Assembly (NCBI GenBank): GCA_021186555.1
Contig: JAJKFL010000042.1
Location: forward strand, 47,109,480 to 47,173,479
Source of the DNA: Reticulitermes speratus
Taxonomy: Eukaryota > Arthropoda > Insecta > Blattodea > Rhinotermitidae
Direction: 5' to 3'
Length of the DNA: 64,000 nt
In this document: in pieces, positions 1-11,107 of the stretch
Layout of the letters: the number at the start of each line of letters is the position of its first letter
Position numbering within the stretch: the first letter of the stretch is position 1
Position numbers and translations under genes: made by a program
The notes under the pieces: generated by a model
The model's input: only the letters and a program-made list of their open reading frames with translations
The model's database searches: none
Told to the model about the DNA's origin: nothing

Positions 1-240
1 TCCCTGCTTCGGGCGGCAAGTCGCTGGACTCTCACTGCAGAAGTCCGGGTTCGATCCCGGGTCAGTCCTTGTGAGATTTGTGGTGTACACAGTGACACTG
101 GGAGAAGTTTTTCTCCGAGTACTTCGCATTTCCCGTACCAGTATTATTCCACCAACGTTCCATACGCATCTTCATTTACATGTTGTTACCAGAAGGACAG
201 AGGGTCGATGCCTAGGAAACTTCCTAAAAGCAAAGATGTT
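1..240 (+). mobile_element. SINE A, cut by the window edge
   Basis: tRNA-like B box GGGTTCGATCCCGGGTC near 47-65, then the family A body (GTGAGATTTGTGGTG, CAGTGACACTGGGAGAAG, CCAGAAGGACA). The first bases of the head may lie outside the window. Confidence 0.85.
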
Positions 241-685
241 TCGAAAATCGAAGAACATTGCATAGAAAAGGACTTTCAAATCACTGTTTAAAGGGTTGAC
301 TATTTACAGGAACAGCTTTACTGGTACTTCTGCGAAGTGCGATATAATGAGTGACTCTGTCCAGTTTCAGTATGGCGCCAGTGAGACTGCCGATTGGCAA
401 GTGCAAACATGAAACGCAATGAGTCATTAAAGCCGATATTTACGTCACCGTGGAACAGTCGACAGTAGTCACTGATGCGGGACAGTTTTTGACCTCCACA
501 CAAATACAGTTCACAAATAACATCTGACCGATAGACCTAAGGACTGAAATGTGACTCATATAACTGTTCTGTTCTTGTCATATAACACGTAAAATTTGCC
601 CTATGTTAATTAAGCGTCACGTCATAGAAGACGTAGGTGGAATTGGAGGTGTAGCTTCACGCATTCTTGACTTGGGAAATAGGTG
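241..685. other. No feature recognised
   Basis: Unique-looking sequence. The short open frames have no recognisable motif. Confidence 0.5.
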
Positions 686-885
686 GAGGAGGATTTATCC
701 CTCCTCGTGTCCGTCACTATATCGCCAAGAAAAGAGCCTTAGGTACGAATTGGATAGGAGGTTTGGTGGGCCCAGGGCCGATCTGGTTGTTGTGGAGAAG
801 AGACAAAGATGTGCCTGGTAGAATCGAACCCCGATAATTTGGTCTTCCAGTTGGAAGCCTAGTCACTAAACCGACTGTGCTGTGC
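686..885 (-). mobile_element. SINE C, degraded
   Basis: Reverse copy. GGGCCGATCTGG and the tRNA-like head with GGTAGAATCGAACCCCGA at about 817-835 are recognisable; the 3' tail is diverged. Confidence 0.6.
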
Positions 886-945
886 CATTGAATGTAATTG
901 GCAGTTTCAAAATAAAGTGCTCGGAAGGAAAATTACTTTGGTGTC

Positions 946-1000
946 TCGTTGTCTACCACAAATCCCACATGAACTGTCCTGGGATTGCACCACGACAGCA
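946..1000 (-). mobile_element. SINE A fragment
   Basis: TCTACCACAAATCCCACATG and CCTGGGATTGCA match the middle and B box of reverse family A copies such as 56840-56890. Confidence 0.55.
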
Positions 1001-1102
1001 ATAGCGGAGGGGTAAGACTTTCATTTGAGGTATACGTGGTTAGAATCCGAGGTAGGGCAACTGCCTACTGTCTGCTTAACGGGGATGCTGTAAGTCCTGT
1101 GT

Positions 1103-1667
1103 GTTTTTTTTTTTTTTGTATGGCTCGACAGCCCTATATGGGCCTGGGCCTCCTCGTTTCGTCGAGGTTTCACGGTCACACACATCTGAGACACACCACA
1201 GTCGGTAGGACTCCTCTGGACGAGGGATCAGCCCGTCGCAGAGACCTCTACCTGACAACACACAACACTCACAACAGACAGACATCCATGTCCCCGGTGG
1301 GATTTTTTTTTTGTATTAATTGCTGGGTTTTCCCCTTTGATCCATTTGTACTGTTGAAGTCCTTTTTGTCCTGCATGTCACCTTATGTTTCATGCTATCG
1401 TCCATACATCTAACACAACACAAACATCCATGCCCCCGGTGGGATTTTTTTTTTTTTTTTTTTTTATTAATTCCTGGGTTTTCCCCTTTAATCCATTTGT
1501 ACTGTTGAAGTCCTTTTTGTCCTGCATGTCACCTTATGTTTCATGCTATTGTCCTTACATCTAACACAACACAAACATCCATGCCCCCGGTGGGATTCGA
1601 ACCCACGATCCTAGTAAGCGAGCGGCCGAAAACTCACGCCTTAGACCGCACGGCCACTGGGACCGGC
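1103..1667 (-). mobile_element. SINE D composite with duplicated inner block
   Basis: Family D tail at 1103-1300, then two tandem blocks of about 143 bp (1302-1444 and 1445-1588). Each block starts with a T run and ATTAATTSCTGGGTTTTCCC and ends CATCCATGCCCCCGGTGGGA. The normal tRNA-like head follows (1589-1667). One perfect 13-bp target duplication, GTAAGTCCTGTGT (1090-1102 and 1668-1680), surrounds the whole, so it inserted as a single unit. Confidence 0.85.
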
Positions 1668-1680
1668 GTAAGTCCTGTGT

Positions 1681-2227
1681 TAGTGACGTTAATTGAATGA
1701 AATTTAGACGCAGTTCCGTAAACAAACACAACGTCTACTGTTATGGAGTTTATCACATACATAGCCGAGGGGCTTCTATATTTGGTGGCTTTTGTAATCC
1801 TGTTTTAAGAACCTCTCTGGAAGTGTTAAAATATTCGAAACGGTAAATGTGTGAGAAAGGAAGTTCGCAGGTACGTAGATCCATCAACTGCATTCATGTA
1901 TGTGAAATTTCACTACTTCAGGTCGTTTGTTTGGCAACGTGCGTCTAAATTTACTACAGTTGATATAAAGACTTGGTTTGCGACTTTGCTTCAAGAAGTG
2001 CGTAATAAAGGCTATCAGATAGCCCAAACAGATGTGCATACTAGACTGAGGCTTGCATTTGTCGTTATGTAAGAAAATAGCTGCGAATAGGAGTAGAAGA
2101 TGGTAACTGTGGAAGGTATGTTTGAGTGATGTTAGTGTTTAGGTTTGTCGAAAAACCTGTGTAGATAGCAGCACTCACTTTGCATAATCTTTAGTAATAC
2201 ACCAGCATTTATAAGAACATTTTTCAT
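1681..2227. other. No feature recognised
   Basis: Unique-looking sequence. The 73-aa open frame at 1851-2072 shows no known motif. Confidence 0.5.
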
Positions 2228-2492
2228 ACTCGCTACGGGCTGGACGGTCCGGGGATCGAATTCCGGTGGTGGCAAGATTTTCCGCAGCCGTCGAGACCGG
2301 CCCTGGGGCCCACACAACCTCATATACAATGGGTACCTGGTCTCTTTCCCGGGGGTAAAGCGGCCGATGCGTGGAGTTGACATCCCACCCTCATCTAGTG
2401 CCAGGGTTAAAGAAAGAGTAGAGCTGTACCTCTACCACCCCTCTGGGCCTTCATGGCCTGTTCTGGGGAGAACATTACCTTTACCTTTTCCA
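2228..2492 (+). mobile_element. SINE C, 5' truncated
   Basis: Begins within the tRNA-like head at CTCGCTACGGGCTGGACGG; GGGGATCGAATTCCGG is the B box. The rest matches 55569-55861, through AAAGAAAGAGTAGAGCT to the CTTTACCTTTTCC end. Confidence 0.88.
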
Positions 2493-2499
2493 TTGTCAT

Positions 2500-2612
2500 C
2501 AAAATACACAAAAAAAATACACTACGTTTCGGAAGTAAACTGCTTCATTTTTCACTGGTTTCATCTGAAGAAAGATGCAGTCTGCTTCTGAAATGTAGTG
2601 TATTTTTTGAGT
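2500..2612 (+). mobile_element. Degraded hammerhead-like foldback
   Basis: AATACACTACGTTTCGGAAG on the left is mirrored by CTTCTGAAATGTAGTGTATT on the right. A CTGAAGA at about 2565 sits before the right arm. Core spacing and stem II are diverged. Confidence 0.5.
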
Positions 2613-2697
2613 ATTCTTATGGCAATGGAAAAAGTTCTCGTAAATGCTGCTGATACTACTTATGTACTGCCATTTTCAAAAACTTATATGTTACGAT

Positions 2698-3097
2698 CAG
2701 GTGCGCACCCAGAATTTTTTCTTGGGGGGGGGGGGGGGTCTGACCCTGTGGCTGTATATAATTTATGTCTGATTTTAAAGGTTATGTTATAAAAATCATG
2801 TCTTAAGCACAACATAACACTGTCTGTAACTGCATTTATGTACACACAAATATAACTACGTGTTCCGTGACTCAATCACAGTGTCCTATCTTATTGTTTT
2901 TTTAAATTTTATTAATTAATTTTTCATAGTTTTAATGTACTAGTCATCAGAAATTTCAGTGTCTGATTTTGGCTGAAGGGGAAATCACGTAAAATTTTGA
3001 TATATTTACAAAATCTGTGTTTTTTTTAATTTTAGTTTTGCGGGGGGGGGGGGGGTTTGGGGGGCTGCAGCTCGGCAGCCCCCTCCCCAAACCTCTG
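2698..3097 (+). mobile_element. hAT-like MITE, family H3
   Basis: Starts CAGGTGCGCACCCAG and ends CCTCTG. It contains G-runs near both ends and shares its interior with 22978-23376 and 48719-49101 (for example CCGTGACTCAATCACAGTGT). Imperfect 8-bp flanks GTTACGAT and TTTACGAC are consistent with a hAT target duplication. Confidence 0.75.
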
Positions 3098-3105
3098 TTT
3101 ACGAC

Positions 3106-3745
3106 TGCGCATTCTTATTGTATCAATTTTGTTATCTTGGGAAAAAATGTACAGGACTTTTCAAGTTGTTAATGTTCCATGTATATGATGCCGTTTATTA
3201 ACGACAGACATTTTAACGGGCCGTGTGATACTGCAGTGTAATAATGGTGTCAGTAATTACCGACGGTTCTTTCAGAACGCTGTGCTGGCTGACTAGTTAG
3301 GCGTTGCGCCGGTGTGCCGATGTCTGGGCCTGTTGTGTATTCATGGCTGTTGCCGCTCGATAAGGCGGCACGGCACGACACGCCGCTGTGCCAATGCCCT
3401 ATTGCCTCTGTCCGTCTGAGGCGATGGCCTCTCCTATCTACATTCACTTGCCTGAGGGTACCTTTATCTATTCCTTTGTGCTTTGCTTAACTACAGGCAA
3501 GCTCCTCGCCATATATTATGATACGTGACTCAAGGCTGAGAGGCACGGGACTTGTAGCACGCAACGTAACGAATAGGGTTTTAGTGCGAAAACCTGAAGG
3601 TAAGGGACCACGTGGAGAACCTAGATGTATTGCACGATAATATTAAAATGGATGCTAATTAATGTACTCGTAGGAGGAAGTGGGCTACCTTCGTCGGAAT
3701 CAGGATAGGGACAAAAGACGGACTGTTGTGAATAAGGAAATGTAA
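3106..3745. other. No feature recognised
   Basis: GC-richer sequence with no convincing coding frame or repeat match in the window. Confidence 0.5.
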
Positions 3746-3755
3746 TTTCATGTCC

Positions 3756-4063
3756 GGGGCACGCGGTGGCGCAGATGGTTGAGGCACTGCTCTACAACCC
3801 GGAAGGTCGCGGGTTCGATTCCCGATGGTGTCATTGGAATTTTTCATTTACGTAATCCTTTCGGTCGCACTATGACCCTGGGGTCGATTCGGCCTCTAAC
3901 AAAAATGGGTACCGTGAATATTTCCTGGGGGTAAAGGCGGCCGGTGCGTAGGGCTGACAATCTTACCACCTTCATATGCAGATTGTCTATAAATCTGGGA
4001 GCCTCAACCTCCTGGAACCCTAAGGGTCTGTCCAGGCCTGTAATGGGATTGCTTTACATTTGC
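3756..4063 (+). mobile_element. SINE B, full length
   Basis: tRNA-like head GGGCACGCGGTGGCGCAG with B box GGGTTCGATTCCCG, body with GGTAAAGGCGGCCGGTGCG and the 3' end AATGGGATTGCTTTAC. Target duplication TTTCATGTCC (3746-3755 and 4064-4073). Confidence 0.93.
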
Positions 4064-4284
4064 TTTCATGTCCAATAACATTTGTAGAACTTTTGAGTAG
4101 GTGAGCAACTCTTAGATTTTCAACACGTGTTCTGTTATCTCGAGTTACCTCATTTGACGAGGCTGTCAGTAACTCATATAATAGGCCTATAGCTGCGAGT
4201 AATTGGCTGATAATGACCTGGAAATAATGCGGACAGAAGGTGTAAAGGCAAAGTTGTTGCTATCCTCGCTATGGAAAAATATTT

Positions 4285-4500
4285 GGGAGTGCCGGATGGA
4301 GGTGAGCGGTTAACCCTACGCCCCGGCCGCTTTACCCCGAGTGAAGAGCCCCCCGTATTGTTGAATAGGAGGCTGGGTGGACACCAGAGCCGATCTTGAC
4401 GTTTTGCAGAGAGAAAAAAATATATTGCGTCTACCGTGATTCGAACCTCGGCCTATACGGTCCCTAGTGTGGTACTGTACTTACTGAGCTATTTAGCCTT
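4285..4500 (-). mobile_element. SINE C, degraded
   Basis: Reverse copy: GCCCCGGCCGCTTTACC, AGGCTGGGTGGACACCAGAG and a B box in TGATTCGAACCTCGG. The tRNA-like head ends near ACTGAGCTATTTAGCC. Confidence 0.7.
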
Positions 4501-4690
4501 GTTGAGAAAACATTGTTGTGGCGTAGGTTAATGTAATTTCCCGGTATTTACCTAGAGGTGCTGAGAAAACCACGAAAAACTTCGATCAGGGTATTTGGTG
4601 TCCCAACTAAGATACGAACCGGGCACCTCTTGACTACAGGTAGAAAGGTTAGTTCATGAGACACTTTGTCGGTCTCACAGGTTCCTGTGT
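4501..4690 (-). mobile_element. Possible unclassified tRNA-derived element
   Basis: A B-box-like AACTAAGATACGAACCGGGC on the reverse strand follows GTGCTGAGAAAACCACG. No second copy was seen in the window, so family status is unproven. Confidence 0.3.
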
Positions 4691-5192
4691 GATTGCCTTT
4701 GTTACAATGTAGCGGTGAAGAGAGGAGCCTGAGGTGTGAGAAGTGGATATTGGTACAGGAACGTGATAGCCGAACTGAGACAGCGAAGATGGAGTTGTTG
4801 AGGTCAGTTGTAGGTTATACAGGGTGTGGCCATAACACAAACGAAGACATAAGAGAACTAATTACATGCAATTTAAATACAATTGTTGTGGATTCATTAA
4901 CACCTACGTTGATGTCTCATCGTAAAAATTATCTTAAATTAGACTGTCTTGTGATTATCTTTATTCCTTTGCGTAAATACCGGGATTGTACCTTGTAGTG
5001 GGCCGCGACCACTTCCTTTCATTAATTTTAGAATTTTAATCGTCATGTGATTCAACGCTGCAAAGTCTGAGGTACTGACAGCGAAGTCATGAAACTTGTG
5101 ACGTACTGTCATCAGTATAGATCATGAAGTTTAATGTAGCGTAAAGGATAGGTACTGCCAAAAGCTGATGTCTTTACTTGACACTGAACAAA
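4691..5192. other. No feature recognised
   Basis: Contains a 101-aa open frame (4693-4998) with no known motif and no coding support. Confidence 0.5.
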
Positions 5193-5274
5193 TACAGGGC
5201 ATGCACAAAAGAATGGTGCGGTTTTAATAGTGAACACTATTAAAACCGCACCATTCTTTTGTGTATGCCCTGTA
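5193..5274. mobile_element. 82-bp near-perfect palindrome, minimal Tc1/mariner-like MITE
   Basis: Two 40-bp arms around a 2-bp centre, with one mismatch. The inner 78 bp start CAGGGCATGCACAAAAG and end CTTTTGTGTATGCCCTG, and TA flanks each side. A body that is almost all inverted end is consistent with a minimal TA-targeting MITE. Confidence 0.75.
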
Positions 5275-5827
5275 CATGTTATTGTATATTATTATATTAC
5301 TGACAGCGACGTCAAATCAACAAGTAAAGCTACTTTAAGTTCCATTTTAGTCCTCACCGGACAAGAATACGAGGCATTTTGTCTGCAAGTGTGTATCTGA
5401 ATGCGACTTTCGCCACCGCAAACGGAACTGTAATTTTAGTTTACCACAAAGGCTAATTTTACAGCGTGGCTTAAGAATTTGGTAACCTCGACAGAACATA
5501 AAGCTGGCTACAACTCTACTGGCCGTCACGACACGCCGTGACGCAATTTCGGAACAGAACTGCCATCTGTATTAGAGTCACGTATTTTGACAAAAGGCAT
5601 TCGTTTATTTTACCTCCAAATTTAATTTCACATTCCTTCTCTTTAGATGTTTCTGTGTTTCACCCTGAAGGCGTAATAATCATCACAAAGGACCTTTTAC
5701 TGTTTCCCAATGTACTTCACTTAATACTTCATTCAGCTTCTGTACAGCCGTGTTCTCTTACGGCTGTCGGTTAAACGAAGCAGTGTAATTTTAAATGACC
5801 CATAACCGTGCACTGAACAATTAGATA
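5275..5827. other. No feature recognised
   Basis: No repeat or coding match found. Confidence 0.5.
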
Positions 5828-6128
5828 GGTAAAGGTACAGCAATCCCATTACAGGCCTAGGAAGGCCCTTACGGTTCCAGGAGGTCGAAGCTCCCAGGTT
5901 TTTAGACAATCGGCACATGAAGGTGGTAAGATTGTCAGCCCTACGCACCGGCCGCCTTTACCTCCCGGGAAATATTCCTGGTACTCATTTCTGTTAGAGG
6001 CTGAGTCGACCCCAGGCCCATAGTGCGACCGAAACGATTATGTCAGTGAAAAATTCCAGTGACACCATCGGGAATCGAACCCGCGACGTTCCGGTTTGTA
6101 GCGCAGTGCCTCAACCAACTGCGTAGCT
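5828..6128 (-). mobile_element. SINE B
   Basis: Reverse copy from GTAAAGGTACAGCAATCCC through CGCACCGGCCGCCTTTACC to the tRNA-like head with GGGAATCGAACCCGCG and CAACCAACTGCGTAGC. It lies directly beside the foldback at 6142. Confidence 0.92.
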
Positions 6129-6189
6129 AAGGTAGCTAAAACCAACAAACGCACACAAATATATGAACATATATTATAAACATAGTATA

Positions 6190-6232
6190 CCTCTTACATG
6201 TTTCGGCCACTCATGTGGCCATCTTCAGGAAG
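6190..6232 (-). ncRNA. Hammerhead ribozyme-like motif
   Basis: Minus strand CTGAAGA (6222-6228), T, stem II GGCCAC/GTGGCC, GAAACATGTA (6195-6204) with palindromic stem III ACATGT. Stem I is weak. Confidence 0.55.
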
Positions 6233-6366
6233 ATGTTTTTACAAAGAATGGATACAAGGAGATATTACGAAAGTTTGTGAACCAATGCACAGATGTACAA
6301 TATCTTACATCTGTACATTGGTTCATAAACTTTTGTAACATCTCAATGTATTTATTCTTCATAACG

Positions 6367-6412
6367 CATCTCCCTGAGGATGGCCACATGAATGGCCGAA
6401 ACATGTAAGAGG
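6367..6412 (+). ncRNA. Hammerhead ribozyme-like motif
   Basis: CTGAGGA (6374-6380), T, stem II GGCCA/TGGCC, GAAACATGTA (6398-6407). Stem I can pair TCTCC with AGAGG except for the closing pair. Confidence 0.55.
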
Positions 6413-6460
6413 TATACTATGTTTATAATATATGTTCATACATTTGTGTGCGTTTGTTGG

Positions 6461-7039
6461 AAACAGTGTAACTTTGCATCTGTTTTTATTTCGAGTGCAA
6501 CGTGTGTTCGTATGTGTGTGTATATATTGAAACCTGTAGTAAAGGGAACCTGCATACAACGGAATCTTGTCTTTAGCCGAAAACTTCCACCGTCCCTAGG
6601 ATCTTTAATTAACTTAAAGGACCTGTATTAAACGGAACCTGCCTGCAGCCGAAATAATCCGCTCCTTAACGGTTCCGTTATATGCAGGTTTAACTACATA
6701 CATAACATCATGAAAGGGACTGAGTAGTTTGTCGTTATGAAGAGTGTCGTTCTAACTGATGAGTATGATATTACAGTAAGAGTGAAGGAAAGCTATTGCA
6801 GGACAAACTACAGGCCTGTAGACATGCTACTTAAATTTTTACGCTGTGATTTATTTTGTATTAAAATTACAGTTAAAATTTAGGAACAACAAAACTTACT
6901 GTACTATAATTGTAAATTTGCATACAGGTTTACGGTGAAAACATTCTTTAAATTGATTAATTCGTACCACAGAATATTTGAGGATGTATACAGAGTGTCC
7001 CATAAACCGTTGTTGTCGTAACCGAGTTTGACTATATAT
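6461..7039. other. No feature recognised
   Basis: AT-rich. Short GGAACCTGC repeats occur near 6547, 6625 and 6680. No gene or known repeat seen. Confidence 0.45.
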
Positions 7040-7185
7040 ATATTTATAGGATAGGGACAGGTGGCGGGCTGTTGTGAGTGCGGTAATGAACCTTTGGGTT
7101 CCATAAAACGCGAGGAATTTCTTGACTAGCTGACGACCTGTTAGCTTCTCAAGAAAGACTCTGCTCCATGGAGTTAGTTAGTTAT
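7040..7185 (+). mobile_element. 3' end fragment of the TTAG-tailed LINE
   Basis: GATAGGGACAGGTGGCGGGC through the GTTAGTTAGTTA tail matches 31375-31510. Confidence 0.8.
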
Positions 7186-7553
7186 ATATATAGCTTTACC
7201 ATAAACGCATTCTCTAGACTTAAATTTCGCCCTAACCGAAGGTATGCGCGCAGGTAGCCAGTAAATCCTCCACGGAGGCCTACACCATTTGTGAACGACC
7301 GATATATATTATATCCATGCTGCAGATGGTTGAAGGCTTTATTTCGAGGCAGGTGTGCACAAATCTTGGGCGCCAGGTCGTCTGGAAGATATTTTGTAAG
7401 GTTAGCGCCTAATATTTGTATGTCCTTAGTGTGGGACTTGGTGTACGTCACCGTTCTGGCGCCCAGAATCTTGAGCTGGCTCCTACATTTTTTCGAAAAC
7501 TTGTGGACCCCTGTTTTAAGGTCAAATACTTGCAGGTCAATAAACCTTTCCAT
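7182..7553 (-). CDS. Unrecognised 123-aa open frame
   Basis: I do not recognise the product. The frame starts MERFIDLQVF and has two ILGA words about 18 residues apart (KILGARTV, QILGANLT) and a basic N-terminal part. It lies just past a LINE 3' fragment. No ribosome context or splice signals argue for it, and it may be part of an unlisted repeat. Confidence 0.2.
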   Translation of the reverse strand: MERFIDLQVFDLKTGVHKFSKKCRSQLKILGARTVTYTKSHTKDIQILGANLTKYLPDDLAPKICAHLPRNKAFNHLQHGYNIYRSFTNGVGLRGGFTGYLRAYLRLGRNLSLENAFMVKLYI

Positions 7554-7847
7554 TTATCGGTGTTTTAATTTGAGGCGTCAATGAATCGCCTGTTTCAACA
7601 ATAGCTAATAAATATTCGAGATGATGATGATAGCGAATAACGACTGTAGGATGTCACGTAGGGATCTGGTGACGCGTGACGTAAACAATGGAGGAACGTA
7701 GCGACACGTCGTCCTGTCACGTTGCTGGACGGTGATGCTGATCTCCACGGGGAGGTTACCTCCAATCACGCTAACCCATAATTGATTCTGTCGCTGTTTC
7801 TTGTTAGCGAGAGTAAACAATGTACTGGCTTCCTATCACAAACTTCG

Positions 7848-8152
7848 TCAAAGGTAAACTTGTCCCTGTCCACACGACGAAAGCATATAGGGGAAGCAGA
7901 GGTATAACTCCACTCATTCTTAACGTCGGTATAAGATGGAGTTGTGTGATCAGCTTCACGCCCCTGCCACTTCACCCTCGGGAAAGAACCTTGTTATGCA
8001 TTGAATAGGAGTCTGGGCGGGCCCCAGAGTCGGTCTTGGCGTTTTGGGGACGCGAACAGTCTCTTACCCTTGCCTGGAATCGAACCATGATAGCTCAGTT
8101 GTTTACCCCATAGCGTAGTCACTATATCGACTGAGCTACGCCGGCTGCTGTG
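7848..8152 (-). mobile_element. SINE C
   Basis: Reverse copy: AGGTATAACTCCACTCATTC, GATCAGCTTCACGCCCC, GAATAGGAGTCTGGGCGGG, then the tRNA-like head ending ATATCGACTGAGCTACGCC. Confidence 0.88.
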
Positions 8153-8169
8153 ATGTACCCGTGTGAAGT

Positions 8170-8380
8170 TTGATTTGAGGCTTCCGCCGCAATGTAGGTG
8201 AGATCTGGGCTCTTCTGGGATATTATGCAGCGTCGTGTGGTGTTTATGTACTGACGTTTCGGTACAACCTATCAGGTGGACTTCTTGACCCTTGAATATG
8301 GGGCTGATAGGTTTTCCCGAAACGTCGGTACAGAACTACCACTCCACGCTGCGTAATATCGCAGGAGAGCGCAGATCTGT
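8170..8380. mobile_element. Foldback of the GAAACGTCGGTA type, decayed cores
   Basis: Starts with the family end GGCTTCCGCCGCAATGTAGG. Arms AGATCTGGGCTCTTCTGGGA and the mirrored GCAGGAGAGCGCAGATCT flank GACGTTTCGG and CCGAAACGTCGGTAC. The CTGANGA element is diverged. Related to 44857-45085 and 60126-60241. Confidence 0.75.
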
Positions 8381-9712
8381 GTGAGGCTTATTGTCCAGGT
8401 TAGAACACAGTCAGACAGGGCGTCATTACATCAGGTTGCTGGCCAGAGTTTGACTGACAAACTGTAAGCGAATGTCAAAAAATGTTCGATAAGACAGGAG
8501 CTGCCTTGCGAAGTGTAACGTCGTACATGTTAGTGCTGCATGAGACTGCTTTGCTTCATTACAAAGTCTACTGCTAGACGGCGGGTAGAAGGGGGACGCG
8601 AGGTACCGTTGTCCATCAGCAGCCGGGTTGAGGGTCAAGGACAATATAGTCGCTTTCACTGAAACACCTGTTTCAAAACACTTGTTTATTTGTATTGCTT
8701 TTAAGAAGGAGGTTTGCTCGTGGGAAATTTAAAATTTTCCTGGGATATGAAAGTGTAGGTTGTGGACTCTGTGGAGGTATGACACCTTGTATTCTGGCAG
8801 GTGATTACCAACATATCGGCAGGGTCATGTGTCTGAGCGACAATCTCTTGAAGACGGGGTAATATACGGCATAGCCTAATGTTGGTCTAATAAATGAATC
8901 ATTGTTACAGAGTTTTTCGAAATCGCGAGTATCTGTAGATGTTTCGTAGTTAAAAGACACACTGTTAGTCAACGCCACAGTGGAGTGTGTACCACACCTT
9001 CGTATGAGGTTGCTGGTTGCAATCTTTTCCTGGATGTCAATTACTCTGATTCTTCTAATTTGCGTCAGTCCTTCCAGGTTTACACAGAAAGACTTTTAAA
9101 ATAAGCCAGACCATTTGACCATTCTGTGAAATTAATTATTGATGAGTGATGCTATCAACAGTATGAGCTACTGTCAGCATCTTTAAATAATATTACAATA
9201 AATAAATGGATAAATAAATAAATGGGCGGTAAGCCTATGAATAAAATGGAAATGCATAATTCAGTATATCTGTACAATAAATTATAGTCTTTAATGGTCC
9301 ATTGATTGCCCATTCGTCTTCCACCGTACCATTTAGGCACTTTTGCAAAAGCGTTACTAAATGTGACTGTCACATTCGTCGTGTCTGTGGCTTGTTTTTC
9401 TGTCTGTCTGTCTCTCCGCATGAAACAACTTGGCTATCATTTGGACGGACTTCCTTTGAAATTTCATGTTGGAAATTTTTGGTAACATCTGGTGACCAAG
9501 TGCAAGTTTGGATAAAATTCGACGAAAATAATAAATCAGCGTATATAGTGTATATAACTTTTATACATCTATAAAATTTATTCGAAGAATACCAGACCCG
9601 AGTAATACCTAGTAGTTGCATTCTGCAGTAATTTGTGTACAAGTCTGATTAGCAACAGAAAGCATGACCTCAGTGGAGTAAATGTTGTGACCATCATAGA
9701 AGGGTTCAGAAT
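8381..9712. other. Mostly unassigned; one TCTGTCTG-containing repeat
   Basis: About 9370-9560 (TTCTGTCTGTCTGTCTCTCC, CATGAAACAACTTGGCT) resembles 39090-39300. The remainder shows nothing recognisable. Confidence 0.45.
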
Positions 9713-10190
9713 CAGTGGCGGACTGGCCAGGGTTTCAGCTTGCCCGATGGCAAGTGGGCCCCCTTAAACATTAGACAATATGTTAAAAATGTTAATGACC
9801 TTTTAGTAGCTTGAAAATATAATAGAAGTTCCAATATTATTACTGGCTGCAACTAAAATTTACGTTGTATTACTATTTTAATAAAATTTTTAAATAAAAT
9901 CCACCATTTATTTAAAATTAAAAAAATAATTTAAAAATTCAATTATAACAATCTGTATTTACATTTAGTATCTACTGTATACTGCCAGTAATATGTACAA
10001 TATATGTACACTGTAATTACTAAAAAATATACATTTATTTCGCAAAAATTTTAATTGTACCTTTTTTCCACTTATGTATTTTTTGAAAATTTTATTTATT
10101 TCTTATAAAAATTAAATTATAGCCTAATAGTTGTGGGTGGGCCCCCTTTGTCTCCTGGCAACCAATATTTTTAGACCCAGTCCGCCACTG
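9713..10190 (+). mobile_element. hAT-like MITE, family H1
   Basis: Inverted ends CAGTGGCGGACTGG and CCAGTCCGCCACTG, no coding frame, AT-rich interior, and a perfect 8-bp target duplication TTCAGAAT (9705-9712 and 10191-10198). Confidence 0.93.
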
Positions 10191-10198
10191 TTCAGAAT

Positions 10199-10842
10199 AC
10201 AAAGATCTAATAGCACCTCAGTGTTACGTCATACGTGCATTTCCTCTCTTGTTCTTATTCTGGAGAGAGAGAGAAGGAGATTTAATTTTTAAAGTAAAAG
10301 TCTTCTGTATGAGTTTATCGTAGACGGGGAAAGTGACCTGATGATGCTTTGTTAGATAGAAGGGAAGAAAAGAAGACCACAATGAAAATATGAAGAGGGG
10401 AAAAGCTAGGGTGAAAGTGTGATAGTAAACTACAAGAAGAAAGTGAAAATTTTTGTTCTAGGGTGGAGTACAAAAGGGGGGATGAGTTGTTTCAGCCTTG
10501 ATCTTGATGAGACATGTGCCCCCTGTGCCCCTGCTGATCCATGTACAGTTAGGTTCCTCTCCCACCCCACCGTCGAACTCCCCATCATAGACACGTTACA
10601 GTTCCAGCAACACTTGTTCCTTTTGTTGGCGTGTTTGTATTGGTTGTACTCGTACCTAGACACTTTGTGTAGATTACAGCTCAGCCGCGGAAGGGATCAA
10701 TAAAAAATACAATTCGGTAGAACGAACTTTATGAACACACGGTTTATGTCTTTGTAAACGTGTCTAGTGTATGTAACTCTAGATTTACTAGACAAAGAAC
10801 AGAGTACGGTCTTTTTAGGCTGTGGCACTGCTTACTTCAGTA
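10199..10842. other. No feature recognised
   Basis: A 94-aa open frame (10419-10703) has no known motif. Confidence 0.45.
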
Positions 10843-10925
10843 GAGAGGTACTGACGTTTCGGAGGAATCTGTTGCCCTTTTTTTTAAGGTAAAAGATGAA
10901 GACAGGGGTTTCCTCCGAAACTTCG
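10843..10925. mobile_element. Degraded hammerhead-like inverted pair
   Basis: TACTGACGTTTCGGAGGAA on the left mirrors TTTCCTCCGAAACTTCGGTA on the right. TGAAGACAGG stands where CTGANGA would be. Confidence 0.5.
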
Positions 10926-11107
10926 GTATTTATCTTCAGAAATCAATGGTGTCACTCAGAATATCATAATCTTATTTCATTTTATTGAGTGCTTTTACGT
11001 AGTCGCGAAACCGATTGCAACTTGCATATGAAAAATAATGTCCAAAACCCTTCTAATTACATTGGAAATCTGAAAAGCTTGTAAATTTCACGTTACTATC
11101 ACCGTGC

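Larger units (their letters stand above)
6142..6460. mobile_element. Foldback element with two hammerhead-like motifs
   Basis: Arms start CCAACAAACGCACACAAAT and end ATTTGTGTGCGTTTGTTGG, and remain complementary nearly to the centre (around 6300). Each arm contains an outward-reading hammerhead-like core. Confidence 0.88.
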
